A DNA stretch of 64,000 nucleotides from Serpula lacrymans var. lacrymans S7.9 (GCF_000218685.1 NW_006763302.1:1160868-1224867), one strand, 5' to 3'; shown: positions 1 to 12,012, counted from the first letter of the stretch. Translations and numbers: made by a program. Notes: a model not told the origin generated them from the sequence alone.

Positions 1-1352
1 ATCCGTTGACTACCACGTGCCACTGCTTATATCAGTAAAGCCCTGGTGGCTGGTCCAAATAGGGCAACAGGTCCATCTTCATGACGTCGATCTGCCATCA
101 CATACTATCAAAACATTGGTCGCTCATCTTGCCTGGTTGGAGCGTGGGTGGGTAGTTTTTGAGCTGGAGAAGGTTTATCCTCTTGCATTGCCCATGTTCA
201 TTGCTGTCCCATTCACTTGGGTACACTTATCTTTTGTCCATCGTCTTCACTACAGCTACACCTACCACACGCTGCCTGGGACTCACTTGTTCCAAATTGG
301 AACTACTCCTCTCCCTCCCTCATTTGATCAGGTGGTCCAACACAACCAATCCATTGGTAAGGCCATGGAACTGTCAGATTTGGACTAGGTGGTGGACCGG
401 TGGCTCCAGTTTCTTTTTCTTCAGCAGAACATTCATTTACAGTGCAATTATTTTTGATTTTTGAATCATTTTTATGGACACATATTTTTTTAGAATGCCT
501 GACTGACAATAAAGGAACTGTGTTGATACTGATAGTGTTTTGCCTTGCCCTTTTTTTACTGCATCTTCTCATGACATCACAATTTTCTTGCTCTCTTTTT
601 GCTATTTGGACTTGCTTTTATGGCTGTACAAACCTGTGACATTACTTACATAGCATTCATTGTTCTATCCCTTTCTTTTCCTTTTTTGACAATCTTATCC
701 TGTACTACCTATGCAGGATTTGTCAGCGTACATTCCTTCCTTCATGTTCTTTCTCATTTTTTTTGCACAGCTATACTGTGCATAGCCTACTTTTCTTTCA
801 CTATATAAACCCCTGTATTTTACCTTGAAAAATAACAAGAACTTGAATCCAGACTTCTTCTCTAATCTCAAGTTCACTACTCTGCTACTTGTGATCCAGT
901 GTGGTCACAACACTTCCCACTGCTACCACTGTTAACTGATGTCATTGTCACTCGTCACTTTTTGAAAGTGATTGTCATCCCTTTTGATTAGAGTCCTTCT
1001 GAGCAGTACAGTCTGTGAATCAGGAGCCTGCTATCACTGGGAAGCTTGTCACCCCGTTATCTTGTTGTTCTCAAACCTACCTTGTGCTACAATTAGCAAG
1101 GTAGTGCTTGTCCATACTCGTCAACTAAGCCCCTATCCTCTATAATTCAACTATCCCTCCTCCTCAAAACCCACACTCATACACCTCTGGGTTTTACTTT
1201 AAAGGATCCTCATACATACCACCCCACAAACAGCCAGAGCACCCACTGTTCTAGGAGGCAAAGCCCATAAACCAGTTCCGTGGAATCTGGGAGGATTGTG
1301 TGTTAGTTTGTTTTTGTGTGTGGTTTTATAACAACAGTTCTCATCATCAACA
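1..1352 (+). repeat. LTR-A, 3' part (window edge cuts it)
   Basis: This stretch aligns over its length with the complete LTR-A copies at 48243-50064 and 55266-57086. It holds the last two thirds of the U3 ORF (reading to a stop at 388), a TATA-like motif and the shared end TTCTCATCATCAACA. The next four bases are CCGG, as at several other LTR-A junctions. It abuts a gypsy integrase fragment on its right, so the LTR probably inserted into that older element. Confidence 0.85.
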
Positions 1353-1361
1353 CCGGGGGCT

Positions 1362-2688
1362 CTGATGGCCGAATCTTTGTACAGATATCAGACGATATGT
1401 ACAATGGTGCAAGAGTTGTCAATGCACCAAGGCACATTGGACCAAGCATAACACCCCCCTACATCCAAACCCAATACCCAATCAGCCTTGGCAAATTATC
1501 ACCACCAACCTCATACGCACACTACCGGAGTCCAAGGGCTACACCACCATTCAGGTCTTTGTAGACCGATTTAGCAAGATGGCCCATTTTGTCCCCACTT
1601 TCATCACCATCGACTCTGCTGGTTACACACGTCAACTCCGAGACAATGTAATACAACTCCATGGAATCCCTGAAAAGATCATCTCAGATCGAGGTCCTCA
1701 ATTCATGTTTCAATTTACTAAAGACTTTTATGATTTGATGGGGATAACACCGGGCCTCTCTACAAGCTATCACCCTCAAACAGAGGGACAGTCCGAACGG
1801 ATCAACCAGGATTTAGAGCACTACCTCTACATTTTCATAAATCATCAACAGAATGACTGGGCAGATTGGCTTTCCATCACTGAGTTTACATACAACAATC
1901 ATCTCCACACCGCGATGAATCAAACACCTTTCTTTCTGAACTATGGACTACACCCACGAACGCATACCACCACTACATCATCCCCTCAATCCGCATTGGC
2001 GACAGAGTTTGGCAAACAGATGAAAAAACTCCACGACATCACAAAATCCTCCCTTCTTTTAGCAAACGATAATCTGAGAAGATATTATGACTGTAAGAAA
2101 TCCCCATCCCAGGAATATAAAATTGGCAATAAAGTCTGGTTAGAAGGACACAACATCACGACAGATAGACCAATGAAGAAATTGGACAACAAATGTTTTG
2201 GGCCTTTTAAAATCACCCGAAAAGTTGGACCCTCCGCCTACCAACTCAACGTCCCAAAAAGCTGGAAGTCCATTCATCCAGTATTCAATGAAACCATCCT
2301 CTCACGGTACCATGCTCCCAAATTCCCCAATCAACCAATTTCCTCATGACCACCGCCCAAAATTGTTAAAGGAGTAGACAAATACAAAGTAGAGAGTATA
2401 ATTGCCTCCAGACCAACCAAACTGAAAGGTAGTAAACTCGACTACCTGGTTCACTGGCATGGTTATCCAGTCTCCAAACGCACTTGGGAACCCGACACCA
2501 ATCTTACACATGTCTCTAATTTGCTCACCGCCTTTCACAAAACAAATCCTGCCGCCCCTCGCATTATCACCGCTTCTCTTCATTTCCGTCCTTACAAAAA
2601 CTGCACCGCAACTTCTAAATCTCCAATGCTTTTTGATTGGATTACCAACAAGTTCCAGAGTGCTGCATCCGGACTTATGAGGACATGA
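1362..2688 (+). pseudogene. Ty3/gypsy integrase-chromodomain fragment
   Basis: This is the C-terminal end of a chromovirus polyprotein. One frame gives, in order, a tryptophan-proline start resembling the zinc-binding region (YVQWCKSCQ), the integrase core with DRFSKMAHFVP, SDRGPQF and STSYHPQTEGQSERIN, and a GPF-type tail ending near NETILSRYHAPKFP. An in-frame TGA at 2347-2349 follows, and the same frame then gives a chromodomain (LDYLVHWHGYPVSKRTWEP) up to the stop near 2688. Protease, reverse transcriptase and RNase H are absent. A purine run (AAAAGGGGAG) just after the stop could be a polypurine tract, but no LTR follows. The enzyme would join element cDNA to host DNA, and the chromodomain would steer it to heterochromatin. 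The copy is dead. Confidence 0.88.
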
Positions 2689-2691
2689 GTC

Positions 2692-4660
2692 TTATAAAAG
2701 GGGAGCTACCAGCCTCTTGATCTTTTCTTTGGGTTTTACCTCATCATCGTCATTGTCGATCTTTTCTAAAGATCTAAGCTTGGCATAAATGTGACCAGCA
2801 TTTATCTTTTCAAGATGCTCATTGTGACGGACATGATTTGGTTTACCCAAGTTCACACACTCCTGAGGGCAACGTGACAATGTAACAACCCCTGTCTGCC
2901 AGTTGATCTCAGGATTGTGTTTAAATAGCCAGGTCTAGCCCAAGATTAAATTAATCTTCCCTAGTAGCTTTGGCGGTGACTTGTTCTCTGTGTCCTTGGT
3001 ATTTGACCACAAAAGAACACTTGTGCGTGATGCAGCCACCCATGTTCAGCGTACTGTCAACGTTATAGACGGGAATAGATACATCTAATTTTACAAGAGG
3101 GAGTCCAATTTGCTCCGCCCAGACCTGATCTATGAAGATTCTGTTAGCGCCTGAATCAAGCAGTGCGCTGGTTGGGTGTACTATGCCCTGGGCAAGGTTT
3201 TCCACACCAACATCTAAATGGATCTCCTTTTGGAATATATATGTGCGCATCAACACACGCCTTGGGATTTTGGGAAAGGGTGGCTCCAGTGAAGAAGAAG
3301 GGGTATCAAAAGTTACATGTTTTTTTATTTTATTTTTACCAGAATTAAGCACCCTAGTGTTTGTCTCGGCAGGGCCACGCTCCAAAGGAGACGCTGGTGC
3401 AGCAGTAGTGTCATAAATATTACAGTCACAATGTTTCATACATGTACATTCTTCTGATAACAAATTTAAAGATCTATTTACAAATTGGGGAGCCATCCCC
3501 GTCTTTTCTTTATTGCTCATGCAACACCCCGGACCAGGGGCCACTTTGTTGTGGTTTACTTCATTGTTCATAGGAGTAAGTGACCTAAGCTCCAAACTCT
3601 TTTCCCTGAGCCTTCATCTCATTGACCTGTTGGTCATAGAAAAAGGCCCGGATTTTGTCGTATGAACGACCAGCCAGAGTTTGGAGCCGATCGTCCGATT
3701 TCTTGGACTCTAATTGGCGCGCCTGGCGCCCTTGGTTATTTTTTTGTTGAGCGACCTGCTTCTCTGCAGTCTCGGGACATGTGTCCCTTTTGGCCGCAAT
3801 TATAGCAGTTTCCCTGGAATCTGTGCATCTGTCCTCCTTGGACCGCGCCGATATCCATGGGGGCTCCCTGCCCTGGTTGCAGCCCGAACAGCTTAAACCC
3901 GTGAGAATGTTTTTGATGGTTTGATGACCCAGGGCACCTCTGGGTTTTGTTGTTTTTGGTGGTGGACCCGCCACCTTGGTGCATTTGGTAAAGCTCCATG
4001 GCTCTACCAATTCGTCATACTTCCTCAGCCGCCAGGGCCAAGTTCTTGTTTCTTGTATCCTGCAAGTAGATCTGTTCTGCAATGCGGGGGTTCACATTGC
4101 ACTCCAGTAGTTCCACTGCATGTTCATTACCAAGCCCTCCTTGGATGGAGAGGGCCAGGAACCGGGTAACATAGTCATCCGTCCTCATATTTCCTTGTTT
4201 GAAGGAACAGATTTGCTGATGCGCCCAGTCATGCTCAGCTTGTGGTTTGAAATATTTTTCAATCTCCTTCTTGAGATTGTCCCAGGTCGGCCACACTCCC
4301 ATGGTATAGCATTCCTGTAGTCTAACTTGAACATATTGACCCGCCACAGGTCCTTTTAGTCGAGGTAGCACCGCAGTGGCTACCTAAAAATTGTCTGCAA
4401 ATGTGTCCCAATTTGCCTTAACCCAAATCTGGAGTTTGATCCACCACTCGGCAAATTGCGCTCTGTCTCCCTCAAAGGTGCCAGGGTCAGCGACGACTTC
4501 GACTTTTTGTTGAATTTCTTCTCAACCGAGGGGGTTGCCGCAGGAGGGTTTATCTGCAGCTTGGCAAGTTGCAAGGTTAATGTTGCAATCTGTGCACGCA
4601 TGGCGTGCAGCAGACCATTGATATCTTGTTGCAACAACATGTCAACTTGTTCTCTTGTAA
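2692..4660 (-). pseudogene. Ty3/gypsy gag-protease, degenerate
   Basis: Reading the minus strand from 4660 down gives a gag protein. An N-terminal coiled stretch (near 4640-4500) is followed by the retrotransposon gag core at 4371-4015 (WPTWDNLKKEIEKYF, RTDDYVTRFLALSIQGG), a CCHC zinc knuckle CYNCGQKGHMSRDC near 3780, and an aspartic protease at 3595-2951 with the active-site motif ALLDSGANRIF. A further acidic piece runs to 2692. The frame breaks at least three times (around 4380, 4015 and 2950). LTR-B lies directly upstream at 4681-5089. A second copy of the gag is at 42445-43126. Reverse transcriptase is missing. Confidence 0.85.
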
Positions 4661-4680
4661 AGTGAAAAAAAGGTAACTGG

Positions 4681-5089
4681 TGTAACAACCAAGAGTTATT
4701 TACTCTGGCACACACAGGAACACACTATAAAGAAGATGATGGGGAGTGGTTACCCCTTGAGCTGCAGAGAGTTTGTTGGTATACAACAGGAGGACTTGCT
4801 GAGGAGTCTCCTGGATCTATTGGGGTATATATACTACTACAGGGTTGTTTGTACATGTGTACTATACAGTTGATAGAGACAGTGGCTGATGATGTCATGG
4901 GGCCTAGCCCATATGGCCAGCTCCACTGTGTGAGAGAGTTGTGTCTAAAATAAGAAAAAAGGCAATGTGGCGTGAGAAGTTTGGAAAAAAGGGGATGTGC
5001 TGCGTGGCACCATGTGTGAAAGCTAAAGTACAAGGTTAAAGCGGAGAATGAAAATAAAGGAGAGGTCCAAAAATTGTGTTATTGTAACA
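4681..5089 (-). repeat. LTR-B, likely 5' LTR of the adjacent gypsy gag
   Basis: On the minus strand it begins TGTTACAATAACACAA and ends GGTTGTTACA, immediately before the gag leader, which is where a 5' LTR should sit. Two other copies lie at 43609-44017 and 44230-44587. The termini are TG...CA. I see no clear tRNA primer site right after it. Confidence 0.8.
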
Positions 5090-5152
5090 CCTTTATCATT
5101 TACAGAACTATATTGAAACCCCACAGCTTGCATTTACACCAGAACAAGACAC

Positions 5153-5945
5153 TGTCATACACCAAAGTTGGTTGGTACTTGCTCTCTTTCTGCTATTGGA
5201 CTTTCTTTTATGGCTGTACAAACCTGTGACATTACTCACAGCATTCATTGTGCTATCCCTTTCTTTTCCTTTTTTTGACAATCTTATCCTGTACTACCTA
5301 CGCAGGATTTGTCAGCATACATTCCTTCCTTCACATTCTTTCACATCCTTTTGCACAGCTATACTGTGCATAGCCTACTTTTTTTTCACTATATAAACCC
5401 CTGTATTTTACCTTGTAAAATAACAACAAGAAATCCAATCCAGACTTCTTCTCTAATCCCAAGTCCACTTCTTACTGCTACTTGTGATCCAGTGCGGTCA
5501 ATACACTTCCCACTGCTACCACTGTTAACTGCTGTCAATGCCACTTGTCACTTTTGAACATCATTATCATCCCTTTCAATTAGAGTCCTTCTGAGCACTA
5601 CAGTTTGTGCGTCAGGAGCCTGCTATCACTGGGAACCTCATCACCTTGTCATCCTCGTTATTCTCAAACCTACCTTGTGCTACAATTAGCAAGGTAGTGC
5701 TCATCTATACTTGTCACTAAGCTCCTATCTTCTATAAATTCAACTATCCCTCCTCCTCAAAACCCACACTCATACACCTCTGGGTTTTACTTTGAAGGAT
5801 CTTTATATGTACCACGCCACGAACAACCAGACCACTCCACTGTTCTAGGAGGCAAAGCCCATAAACAAGTTCCATGGAATCTGGGAGGATTGTTTGTTAG
5901 TTTGTTTTGTGTGTGGTTTTCTAACAGCAGTTCTCATCATTGACA
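5153..5945 (+). repeat. LTR-A deletion derivative
   Basis: The first 26 bases match the 5' end of LTR-A. The sequence then jumps to the region just downstream of the U3 ORF and continues to the normal 3' end (CATCATTGACA). About 1 kb, including the whole U3 ORF, is missing. The right flank is CCGG. Confidence 0.85.
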
Positions 5946-5949
5946 CCGG

Positions 5950-6492
5950 CTTCTACCATAAAACAAAAGTTGAATTTTACGGCTGTTTCTCCTGTTTCCA
6001 TTTTCATTGCCATGAGCGCCGCACTGGCACTCCTTTTATGTCTGCGGTAATAAAGGTTCCATTGAAGTTGGCTTCAAAATCTGCCCATTTGGGGTATTTT
6101 GCTGGCCCTGTGTACTCTGTCAATTTGCTCTCCTTCCATGCTAAGGCCGCTCCTTCTTTCATGTGAGAAAGGGCTTCAAAGACCTTTTTCTTGTCCAAGT
6201 CATAAATGGTATCATTTATATTGAAGTACACTTTTGCCAATAGCATCCATCCATTTGCTCTGTCCGGCATCCCATGAAAGTTGTCTATTTGTCCAAACTT
6301 GATGGATTTGGGTGCGGCTGCATTAGGCATAGTGTGTGGTGGTGGTGGTGATGGTGGTGGTGGTGGGAATAGAGGTGGGTCATCAGGAAGACATGATTTT
6401 ACTCTGATTGGATATAGTTTGGTATGATTGGGTAATAGACCAAATATAGCATTCATGGCAAATAGTGCGCTATAGATTGATATAGATGCCAC
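5950..6492 (-). pseudogene. gypsy gag N-terminal fragment
   Basis: The minus-strand frame encodes a proline-rich leader followed by a gag-like domain (KSIKFGQIDNFHGMPDRANG, then LTEYTGPAKYPKWADFEANF) typical of basidiomycete gypsy capsid proteins. The reading stops at 6004 and is cut by LTR-A at 5945. It differs from the gag at 2.7-4.7 kb, so it belongs to another family. Nothing downstream of gag survives. Confidence 0.7.
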
Positions 6493-6720
6493 TACTGCTA
6501 CATATAGAGTACTTTTATTGCAATTAAAGCCAATCAGATCAGCTCAAAGTTGGCAATAATAAAATAATGGACTTCAAGTTACTATACTACAACAAATGAA
6601 TTCTATACTACCATATTTTTTGGTATGCAAATTTACTAGCCCAATTATTAAGTGAAAATGATCCACAAACATCCAGTACATTATCTGTCCTCCAAGTAGA
6701 CAGTGATAAAATTGGATATT

Positions 6721-6792
6721 GACCAGACCAGGGATTGAGCCTGGAACCTTCTGGATACATGCCAGCTGCTCTACCAATTGAACTATATGGCC
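6721..6792 (-). tRNA. tRNA-like gene or SINE head (72 nt)
   Basis: The minus strand folds as a 72-nt cloverleaf: 7-bp acceptor, 4-bp D stem, 5-bp anticodon stem with a 7-nt loop, and a perfect T stem CCAGG/CCTGG. It has an A box (TAGTTCAATTGG) and a B box (GGCTCAATCCC), so RNA polymerase III signals are present. It is imperfect: one acceptor mismatch, one anticodon-stem mismatch, A instead of U at position 33, and C instead of T at the start of the T loop. If read literally the anticodon is TGT (Thr). These defects favour a decayed tRNA or a tRNA-derived SINE over a working tRNA. Confidence 0.55.
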
Positions 6793-6995
6793 AAGGTTAT
6801 ACAATACAGGATCTTAAACATGACATGCAACCACGGACATCTTACACAGTATAGCTGCTGCATACTGGGTTGGCTTACAAATCAGAGGTATTATCCTATG
6901 GAGTATTAATATGTCAGAGTATATTCTAACAGAAACTAGCTTCTATCATTGTCAAATCAATCGCACATACTACTTGGGCTATAGTGGAAGAATAA

Positions 6996-7335
6996 GTGCA
7001 ACACCCCAAACCAAGACCGTACCACAATTTGGTCCTGACAGGCTATAGATGGGTCAGGGAATTGATAGATGGGCATCCTGATTGTATCAGGACGGAGCTT
7101 GGGGTGCAGCAGGAAGTTTTCTTGAAGTTGTTAGATTTATTGCAGGCCAATGGATACTCAGATTCAAAGCATGTGTTGATTGAAGAACAACTTGCCATTT
7201 TTCATCTGTGGGAAAGCGCTACTGCACTGCAGCGCAGTTGCGCCTCCCTCCATGTCACCATATTGTTTGATACAATGGTGGCAACACCTCATCACTATGT
7301 TACACAGTGCCAACAATGCTGCACAAAATTTTAAG
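6996..7335 (+). pseudogene. PIF/Harbinger transposase N-terminal relic
   Basis: The reading frame matches the N-terminal part of the transposase at 8835-10230: LVLTGYRWVRELIDGHPDCI here against ILTGHGWVLELLQGHPDRI there, then FLKLLDLL and the EEQLAIF motif. Similarity ends near 7215 and the catalytic core is absent. It is an older, separate insertion of the same superfamily. Confidence 0.7.
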
Positions 7336-7339
7336 TCTC

Positions 7340-8668
7340 GCTACTCTACCAAGGTACCATTCCAGCCTGGCTACTAGTAGAGAGTAGCCAGACTGCAAAA
7401 TTTTTCTCTCACCAGACTCAATTGCAAATACCAGATGGAGGTGGCTGCCACCCCAACATTGATGCCCTAGAAACAGTTTGTAAGCCCCAGTAGGTGTGTT
7501 ATTGTTTGTTTGTTCTGAATTACTATTCTGCTGAAGGCCATTTTTTGCTAATGATGACTTCTCTATCACCACCTCCTTCAACCTTCAACCCAACCTAGAC
7601 AGCCCCAGCAATTTCAATGCCAAAATAAAAAGGTCTTTCTTATTTATTCTACACTAATACATTATTATTTACGATTCCTAGGCTACTTCTGGAAGACCTA
7701 ATATAAGAAAGGTGATGATGTGGCATCATTTTTCCAGCTCTAGTAGCATGCATGGTAAGTGTTCATTTGTTCGTTTATTTATAAAATAGACTAACAATCA
7801 AAATTGTCTACCAGCTTGAATATGTTTTACTAGGTGCTGTCAATAATGTTATAATAGAATTCTCAGAGACGGCATTTTCTGCCAGGTATATTACCTTAAT
7901 CACCATAAATATCTACTTATTATACTTTTACAAGATGGGATTATGATATGAAATGCTCTCCTACATACTTGGCAGTATATTTGATAATTTGATGAATATT
8001 TTTGGTTAGAGCTCACTACATATTTATATTGTAATATTTTCTTAACTTCAAGTATTTTTATAGGAATAGTTGTAGGAATAATTGTACAATATTGGGGCAA
8101 TCTGATGTTGTTTTATAGATGTTACTGCTGCAGCATTTTTTGAAATCAATATAATTTGCTTTAATATTGTTTTTTTTGGATATAATTGAGTATGGATCGA
8201 TATAATTGCATTTAGAGTGAATTAGAGTGAATTATAGTTAAAAAGTGCAAGATCATTTTTGTTTTAACAACTGTGCTATAAACCACTTTTTACAATATAG
8301 CAATACTCTAAACTGATATTTATTGATATTTATGCATTTAGAGTAGGGGACTATGCAAGAATTGCACTTATAGATATAACAGATATTTTTTGATATAATA
8401 GATATTTTTGCATTTATATCCAAGTCATGTTTTCCTGATGGTTGGGCTGGAGGCCCTGCATTTTTTTGCTCTAGACATGAGGTTGATGGAAGTATGATAC
8501 CTACCCATTCATAGCTCATGGGATGGATGCCTATCCGTCTCTCCAACGGCATTCCGGCAGATTGTGGGTGAAAAAAAAAAATATTCAGAGTTCCTGTACG
8601 AGCCCATAGTAACAGTTCATAATTTTTTAACTAAAGGTAGAATTTGCATGACTTTCATGTGACTTCAC
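7340..8668. other. non-coding, AT-rich interval
   Basis: No credible gene is visible. From about 7640 to 8420 the DNA is very AT-rich, with short repeated motifs (GATATAATTG, GATATTTATTG, TGCATTTAGAGT, a GAGTGAATTA doublet). A small hairpin (TGGCTACT/AGTAGCCA) lies near 7368-7391. At about 8591-8607 AGTTCCTGTACGAGCCC resembles a decayed Harbinger end in inverted orientation, so part of this interval may be the tail of the relic at 6996. Confidence 0.5.
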
Positions 8669-8671
8669 TCA

Positions 8672-8688
8672 GGCGCTGTACGGGAACA
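8672..8688 (+). repeat. Harbinger left terminal inverted repeat
   Basis: GGCGCTGTACGGGAACA, a perfect 17-bp match to the complement of the right end. Preceded by the TCA duplication. Confidence 0.93.
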
Positions 8689-8834
8689 GAATATCGCAAT
8701 ATTTTTTGAATTTTGACTTTGCAAAAGTGGCACTTGGGGGGGCACTTGAGGCGGAGAGACAATGTATTGAGTGTCCGCATGCAGCAAGATAGATTGATAA
8801 AATCACGGTTATACAGCAACAATTGACAGAGACT

Positions 8835-10230
8835 ATGGATGAAGATCAAGTCGATGACCGTGGCCCAGGCAGACAGAGGGACTTGGGGATCAGTAGTGAC
8901 GATGATAGTATGGGAGAGGGAGAGGAGGGCGTTGAAGAGAGTGAAGAAGTGTCAATTGCCCGTAGGCACCGAGCAGTAATTTTCTTATGTGCCCAACAGC
9001 TCTCTCTTGCACTCATCAGCCTTCAAACGGTTGCACAATCAGCAGCACTGGTAGCTACCAACCAACTTGACAACTCTCTACCCCAACCATACCACACCTC
9101 TATTTTGACAGGCCATGGATGGGTCCTTGAATTACTGCAGGGCCATCCCGACCGCATTTGTGCTGAACTTGGTGTCAGGTGCCATGTTTTCCTCAAGTTA
9201 ATCGACCTACTCAGACACCATCATTACATTGACTCAAGGCATGTCAGCCTTGAGGAACAGCTCGCCATCTTCCTATACGCATCTGTCACAGGCTTATCTG
9301 TTCGCCATCTTGGTGAACAATTCCAACAATCAAACAATACAATTTCTAGGTACTTCAAGAAGATCCTGGCTGCATTTACCTCCCCAGAAATTTATGTTAC
9401 CTATGTCCATCTACCTGCTGAGGACAACCCGCTGCTGCCTTACATCATGGAAAATCCCAAATATTGCCGCTTCAAAGGTACCATTGGTGCCATTGATGGG
9501 ACACACACATTGCATGTGCCCCATCTGCCGCCAAACGCCAGGCATTGCAAAACCGCAAAGGCGGGGTATCTCAAAACTGCCTTGCCTGTTGCACTTTTGA
9601 CCTCAAATTTTCTTACATGCTCAGTGGGTGGGAAGGCTCTATTGCAGATGCCGCTCTATGCTATGATGCTTGTACGAGCAACCTTCGCATTCTGCAGGGT
9701 AAGTACTATCTAGCGGATGCAGGATTTCCTTCCTGCCCCCAGCTTTTAGTGCCATACAGAGGTGAACACTACCACCTTCAGGAATACACTCGTGGCAATT
9801 GCAGGTAAGATTTACCCTCCATTTTTCACATCCTATTCTAACATCTAGCATTTTTAGGCCACAGAATCCTCGTGAATACTTCAACCTTTGACATGCATCT
9901 GCCTGCAACGTCATTGAGTGTATCTTTGGGATCCTCAAGCGGCATTTTTGTATTCTCCTCCTCCCTTCTGAGTATGACATGGCTGTTCAAGCATGCATAC
10001 CCCCCGCCCTCTGCATGTTACATAATTTCATACGGGTCCATGACCCGTATGAAATCCAAGACTACAACACTCCCACTGAAGACCCCATCCCTCGCCTTGA
10101 CACTGGGACTTTAGCCACAGGGCCTCCCACCGAAGCAACCCGGACACAAGCAAATGTGAGGAAAGATGAGATTGCTAAGTTGATGTGGGAGGACTATCAG
10201 GGTGAACTGCGTAGAAGAGGATTAGTGTAA
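8835..10230 (+). pseudogene. Harbinger DDE transposase
   Basis: The encoded nuclease would cut at the element ends. After an acidic N-terminus and a helix-turn-helix-like region (LSVRHLGEQFQQSNNTISRY) come the first catalytic motif GAIDGTH (about 9490), then YMLSGWEGSIADAAL, GKYYLADAGFPS and LVPYRGEHYHLQEY. An intron follows (donor near 9807, acceptor near 9858). The last exon has the glutamate motif ECIFGILKRHF and ends LRRRGLV. There are two lesions: a one-base frameshift near 9530 (the frame moves between HVPHLP and LQNRKGGVSQN), and a TGA at 9889-9891 where relatives have arginine. The start is the first ATG in a long open frame. Confidence 0.9.
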
Positions 10231-10285
10231 CATTGTCTCACAATATCTTACTGCCTTGTACTATGATACTAACTCAATGTCATTT

Positions 10286-11878
10286 TCATAACATTTCATA
10301 TTGTACCAGCAGAAGTAAATACCACACAGATCTTGTGATGGAGCTGATCCATGCCCTACACAACTCAGTCGCATGCAACATGTTCAAGTATGTATCCACC
10401 ACCCCCATTTTGTGCTCAAAGATACGAAGGACTTCAACCTGCTTGGGAATCCCAAGCTCATAGTCAAGTTCTTGTAGTGCTTGGATAGCGATACCTCTTT
10501 GTATATGGGAGGCCTGTTCAGCAATGTCGAATTGGTAGCGGGAAATGAAAGAGGAGGGGGTGGTAACAGATGTCCCAGGTGCAGATGAGGGTATAACAGT
10601 GGAAGAACTGTCTTGTCTCGTAGACAAGGTATCCAGCTCATTACAAATAGTGTCAGTTATCCCCTTCATTATAGGTACAATCTGACCCAGCGTATCATTC
10701 AACCCAGTTAGGGCATTGGTGGTCATTGTATTTGCAGCTACACGAGGGGTTTTAGAACTGCGACTATGCACAGTAACTCCTGTGCCCTTGCTGCAAGTAG
10801 CAGTTGACATCACATCCACATCCGCATCTGAGGTACTTTCTTTTTGCTTGCTACTGGAAGACCCACCGGACATAACTGGTGACATATTGGTAGGAGGGGG
10901 CAGTGATTTGGGAGATGGCAGCCCAATAAGCCAGTCGCTCACACCGGCATCACTGCGCTGCATGTTGGGACTTTCTGCACCACGCAGGCCAGCAGGAATA
11001 GTTGGCATGGTGAGGTGAGGATTGTTGTTGGGATATGGTTGATCACTCCTAGGCGTTTGTGGGGGAAAGGGCAGGGAACTACCGGATATGGACAACAAAG
11101 AATTTGGGGCATTGGTAGATATAGGAAAACTAGATACAGAGGTAGGAATGAGAGAAGGGCAAAATGCATTTGCTCCCTTGGCATGACGCCCAGATATGAG
11201 ATTGTCCATTGCTTTGAAATGGACCCAACCCTTGTTGCAAAAACCCTTGACACCAGGGTTTTTCTACAGACCAATAAGATGCAGATATTGTTTTAAAAAG
11301 TGAGCACATACCTTGAGGTATCCTCCCATACAGTGTTTCTTTCAATTGTGATATCTGCACCATTAGTATCATCCCAATGAAAGCCCAATTGCTCTGATAA
11401 CGCTTTGATGAGTTTGTAGGTAGATCACAACTAATTGCAGGCTAAAGTAAACCGTCAATTAATAAATTGACATTGTACACACCCTTCCCCATTTGCTAGA
11501 GCAGTGCTTGCCTTCCTTTGCAGGGCCAACTACATGATCCTTTTGTATATTCTGATTGAATTCCACAGCAGCCTTTGGCCAGAATTTCTTTGGGAAATTC
11601 ATCCCATCTCCACCCTCACTTCGCTTGCTAGTTATATACGCAATCAACCCAACTTCCTCAGCCTCTGACCAAATTTGCCTGTCCTTTGTGCTGGTGGAAA
11701 CTTGACCATCATCAATATCAGGTGGAATAGGTGTGGCTTTTACACCATGGTAGTTGTGCGAGCTGGTGGACTGAGTAGCAAGATTGGTGTCTCTGTTCAT
11801 CCTCAACCAGTAGCGAGGCCGTTTAGAGTCGCATGTAGAAGTTTCAATGCCTGAGGCTGAGGCTTTCCTCTTGTACAT
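10286..11878 (-). pseudogene. Harbinger Myb/SANT-like DNA-binding protein
   Basis: This is the second Harbinger protein, which recruits the transposase to the element ends. The minus-strand first exon (from ATG at 11878) has a Myb/SANT-like domain: IWSEAEEVGLIAYI, then FWPKAAVEFNQ and KHCSSKWGR. Two short introns follow (about 11475-11432 and 11310-11263). Exon 2 holds YKLIKALSEQLGFHWDD, and the long last exon ends in a conserved tail (AIQALQELDYELGIPKQVEV, then VVDTYLNM). A TGA at 11425-11427 interrupts exon 2 where the family has arginine (CGA to TGA). The middle of the last exon is low-complexity Ser/Thr/Pro. It converges on the transposase, with stops about 55 bp apart. Confidence 0.8.
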
Positions 11879-11995
11879 TGTTTTTAGAGGGGTATGGGGT
11901 CTGTGGGTGGTCTGAAAAAGAACGGCACGGCACGCCTTCTGGCATATCGGCACTCCTTGTGGCGCCAAAAATGCGCAAAATCTCATTTTCATTTT

Positions 11996-12012
11996 TGTTC
12001 CCGTACAGCGCC
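11996..12012 (-). repeat. Harbinger right terminal inverted repeat
   Basis: TGTTCCCGTACAGCGCC, the complement of the left end, followed by TCA at 12013-12015. Confidence 0.93.

Larger units (their letters stand above)
8672..12012. mobile_element. PIF/Harbinger DNA transposon, full length, mutated
   Basis: The element is bounded by a 17-bp terminal inverted repeat (GGCGCTGTACGGGAACA at 8672-8688, its complement at 11996-12012) and a 3-bp TCA duplication (8669-8671 and 12013-12015), as expected for this superfamily. Inside are two convergent genes: a DDE transposase on the plus strand and a Myb/SANT-type DNA-binding protein on the minus strand. The family needs both proteins. Both are damaged here, so this copy cannot move on its own. 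Confidence 0.93.

Noticed and set aside
6721..6792. A functional tRNA-Thr(TGT).
   Set aside because: No U33, mismatches in two stems and an altered T loop argue against a working tRNA.
10716..11018. Plus-strand frame opposite the Harbinger Myb gene.
   Set aside because: Shadow of the Ser/Pro-rich coding region on the other strand; no domain or codon signal.
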